64,000 bases of DNA from Methylobacterium sp. Leaf104. GTDB taxonomy: Bacteria > Pseudomonadota > Alphaproteobacteria > Rhizobiales > Beijerinckiaceae. The stretch is from contig NZ_LMMZ01000023.1 of the NCBI RefSeq assembly GCF_001422885.1, positions 460,634 to 524,633 of the forward strand. The letters are read 5' to 3'. Below are positions 63,512 through 64,000 of this stretch, in pieces (the stretch's first letter is position 1; each line of letters begins with the position of its first letter). The position numbers and the translations under genes were made by a program. The notes beneath the pieces are model-generated. The model ran no database searches, had not been told where the DNA came from, and saw only the letters and a program-made list of their open reading frames with translations.

Positions 63512-64000
63512 TCAGCCCGGGGACTGGACGATGACCCCGTACCAGCCGAGCCCCGCATAGGTCTCGTAGCCGGGCGTGCGGTGGAAGGCGACGATCTGGC
63601 CGGTGCGGGAATCGAGGTCGGCGCCGCTCACGCGGCCGTCGGCGGGCAGCGGCAGGGTCTCCTCCAGCACGCCGCGGCCGTCCGAGGCCGCGATCACCCG
63701 GTGGCGCGCATCGACGAGGAGGACCCGGGTGCGGGCCCGGTCCTCGCCCGCCACCCGCACGCCGTCGACGATGGCGCGGGCCTGGGCCTGCCAGTCGAAG
63801 TGGATCGCCAGGACGCCGATCGGCCGGGCCCGGCTGTGGCCGTCCGCGCGGACGCTGGCGCAGTAGGTCGCCACCTGCGCCCCGCCGAGGCCGGGCTGGC
63901 CCGTCACGTCGGCGGCGACGTAGGCATCCCCGTCGGGGAGGGCGGCCGCGCGCCGGAACCAGTCCTGGTCGGCGACATTGCGCCCGACGAGGCCGGGATA
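63512..64000 (-). CDS. Cache-domain sensor protein, C-terminal end (truncated at window edge)
   Basis: The frame is open to the window end, so only ~162 C-terminal residues are seen. They match the Cache fold of extracytoplasmic ligand sensors: DQDWFRRAAALPDGDAYVAA is the characteristic strand-helix entry. IGVLAIHFDWQAQARAIVDG and RVLLVDARHRVIAASDGRG are the core strands. The protein ends soon after the domain (YAGLGWYGVIVQSPG), with no membrane or kinase part at the C-terminus, so any signalling domain must be upstream. Chemoreceptor-like, PAS-kinase-like or solute-binding roles all remain possible. Confidence 0.75.
   Translation of the reverse strand, partial: YPGLVGRNVADQDWFRRAAALPDGDAYVAADVTGQPGLGGAQVATYCASVRADGHSRARPIGVLAIHFDWQAQARAIVDGVRVAGEDRARTRVLLVDARHRVIAASDGRGVLEETLPLPADGRVSGADLDSRTGQIVAFHRTPGYETYAGLGWYGVIVQSPG

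Overview
The window is GC-rich chromosomal DNA from an alphaproteobacterium of the order Hyphomicrobiales, most likely Methylobacterium or a close relative. This rests on the protein families (a cytosolic formate dehydrogenase of the methylotroph Fdh4A type, an NDUFS4-like complex I accessory subunit, a ubiquinol-cytochrome c chaperone), on the gene order DUF177-plsX-fabH-ihfA-merR, and on CTATA-type -10 boxes. The genus is inference; class and order are well supported.

Region 1 (1-10,800) is an iron-siderophore locus. It holds the last carrier protein and thioesterase of a non-ribosomal peptide synthetase, a convergent GNAT acetyltransferase, an ECF sigma factor, a DUF2218-SIP siderophore reductase, an EntS-like MFS exporter, a periplasmic siderophore-binding protein, a double-length FhuB-type permease and a TonB-dependent receptor. 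No ABC ATPase or FecR anti-sigma factor is visible. AT-rich gaps before the sigma factor, the reductase and the receptor carry inverted repeats and share the hexamer TTAGAA.

Region 2 (10,800-20,200) contains a VOC protein, two small hypothetical proteins, an Old Yellow Enzyme reductase, a GAF-PAS-PAS HWE histidine kinase overlapping a HAD phosphatase, a hybrid kinase/response regulator, and BamE. It also has a 16-nt tandem repeat and a perfect 20-bp hairpin.

Region 3 (20,400-31,250) is core genome: cytochrome bc1 chaperone, DUF177 (YceD), plsX, fabH, ihfA, MerR regulator, an Ig-like secreted protein, the prkA-yeaH-spoVR stress module, an NDUFS4-like protein and tRNA-Pro(UGG).

Region 4 (31,250-33,400) is gene-poor, with several very small proteins, including a 77-residue protein resembling the two ends of a flagellar rod protein.

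Region 5 (33,500-49,320) has a glutathione S-transferase, a zinc-ribbon metallo-beta-lactamase protein, a glycosyltransferase, a rhodanese, an HAE-type RND pump (adaptor and pump), tRNA-Pro(GGG), a small secreted protein, and a three-gene HME/CzcA-type RND system with its own outer-membrane factor. The HAE pump has no outer-membrane gene beside it.

Region 6 (49,400-64,000) is mostly housekeeping: gyrA, coaD, two cyclophilins flanking a TonB-C-like protein, an EamA exporter, mobA and mrp, a membrane GGDEF protein, a general-stress-26-like flavin protein, the formate dehydrogenase, pncB, and the truncated end of a Cache-domain sensor. MobA and the molybdopterin formate dehydrogenase are functionally linked, and Mrp may serve its Fe-S cluster.

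No CRISPR array, prophage or insertion sequence was seen, and nothing here is clearly a new kind of system. The best leads are the iron-locus promoter motif, the flagellar-rod-like mini-protein, and the native Gln at the quinolone-critical position of GyrA.
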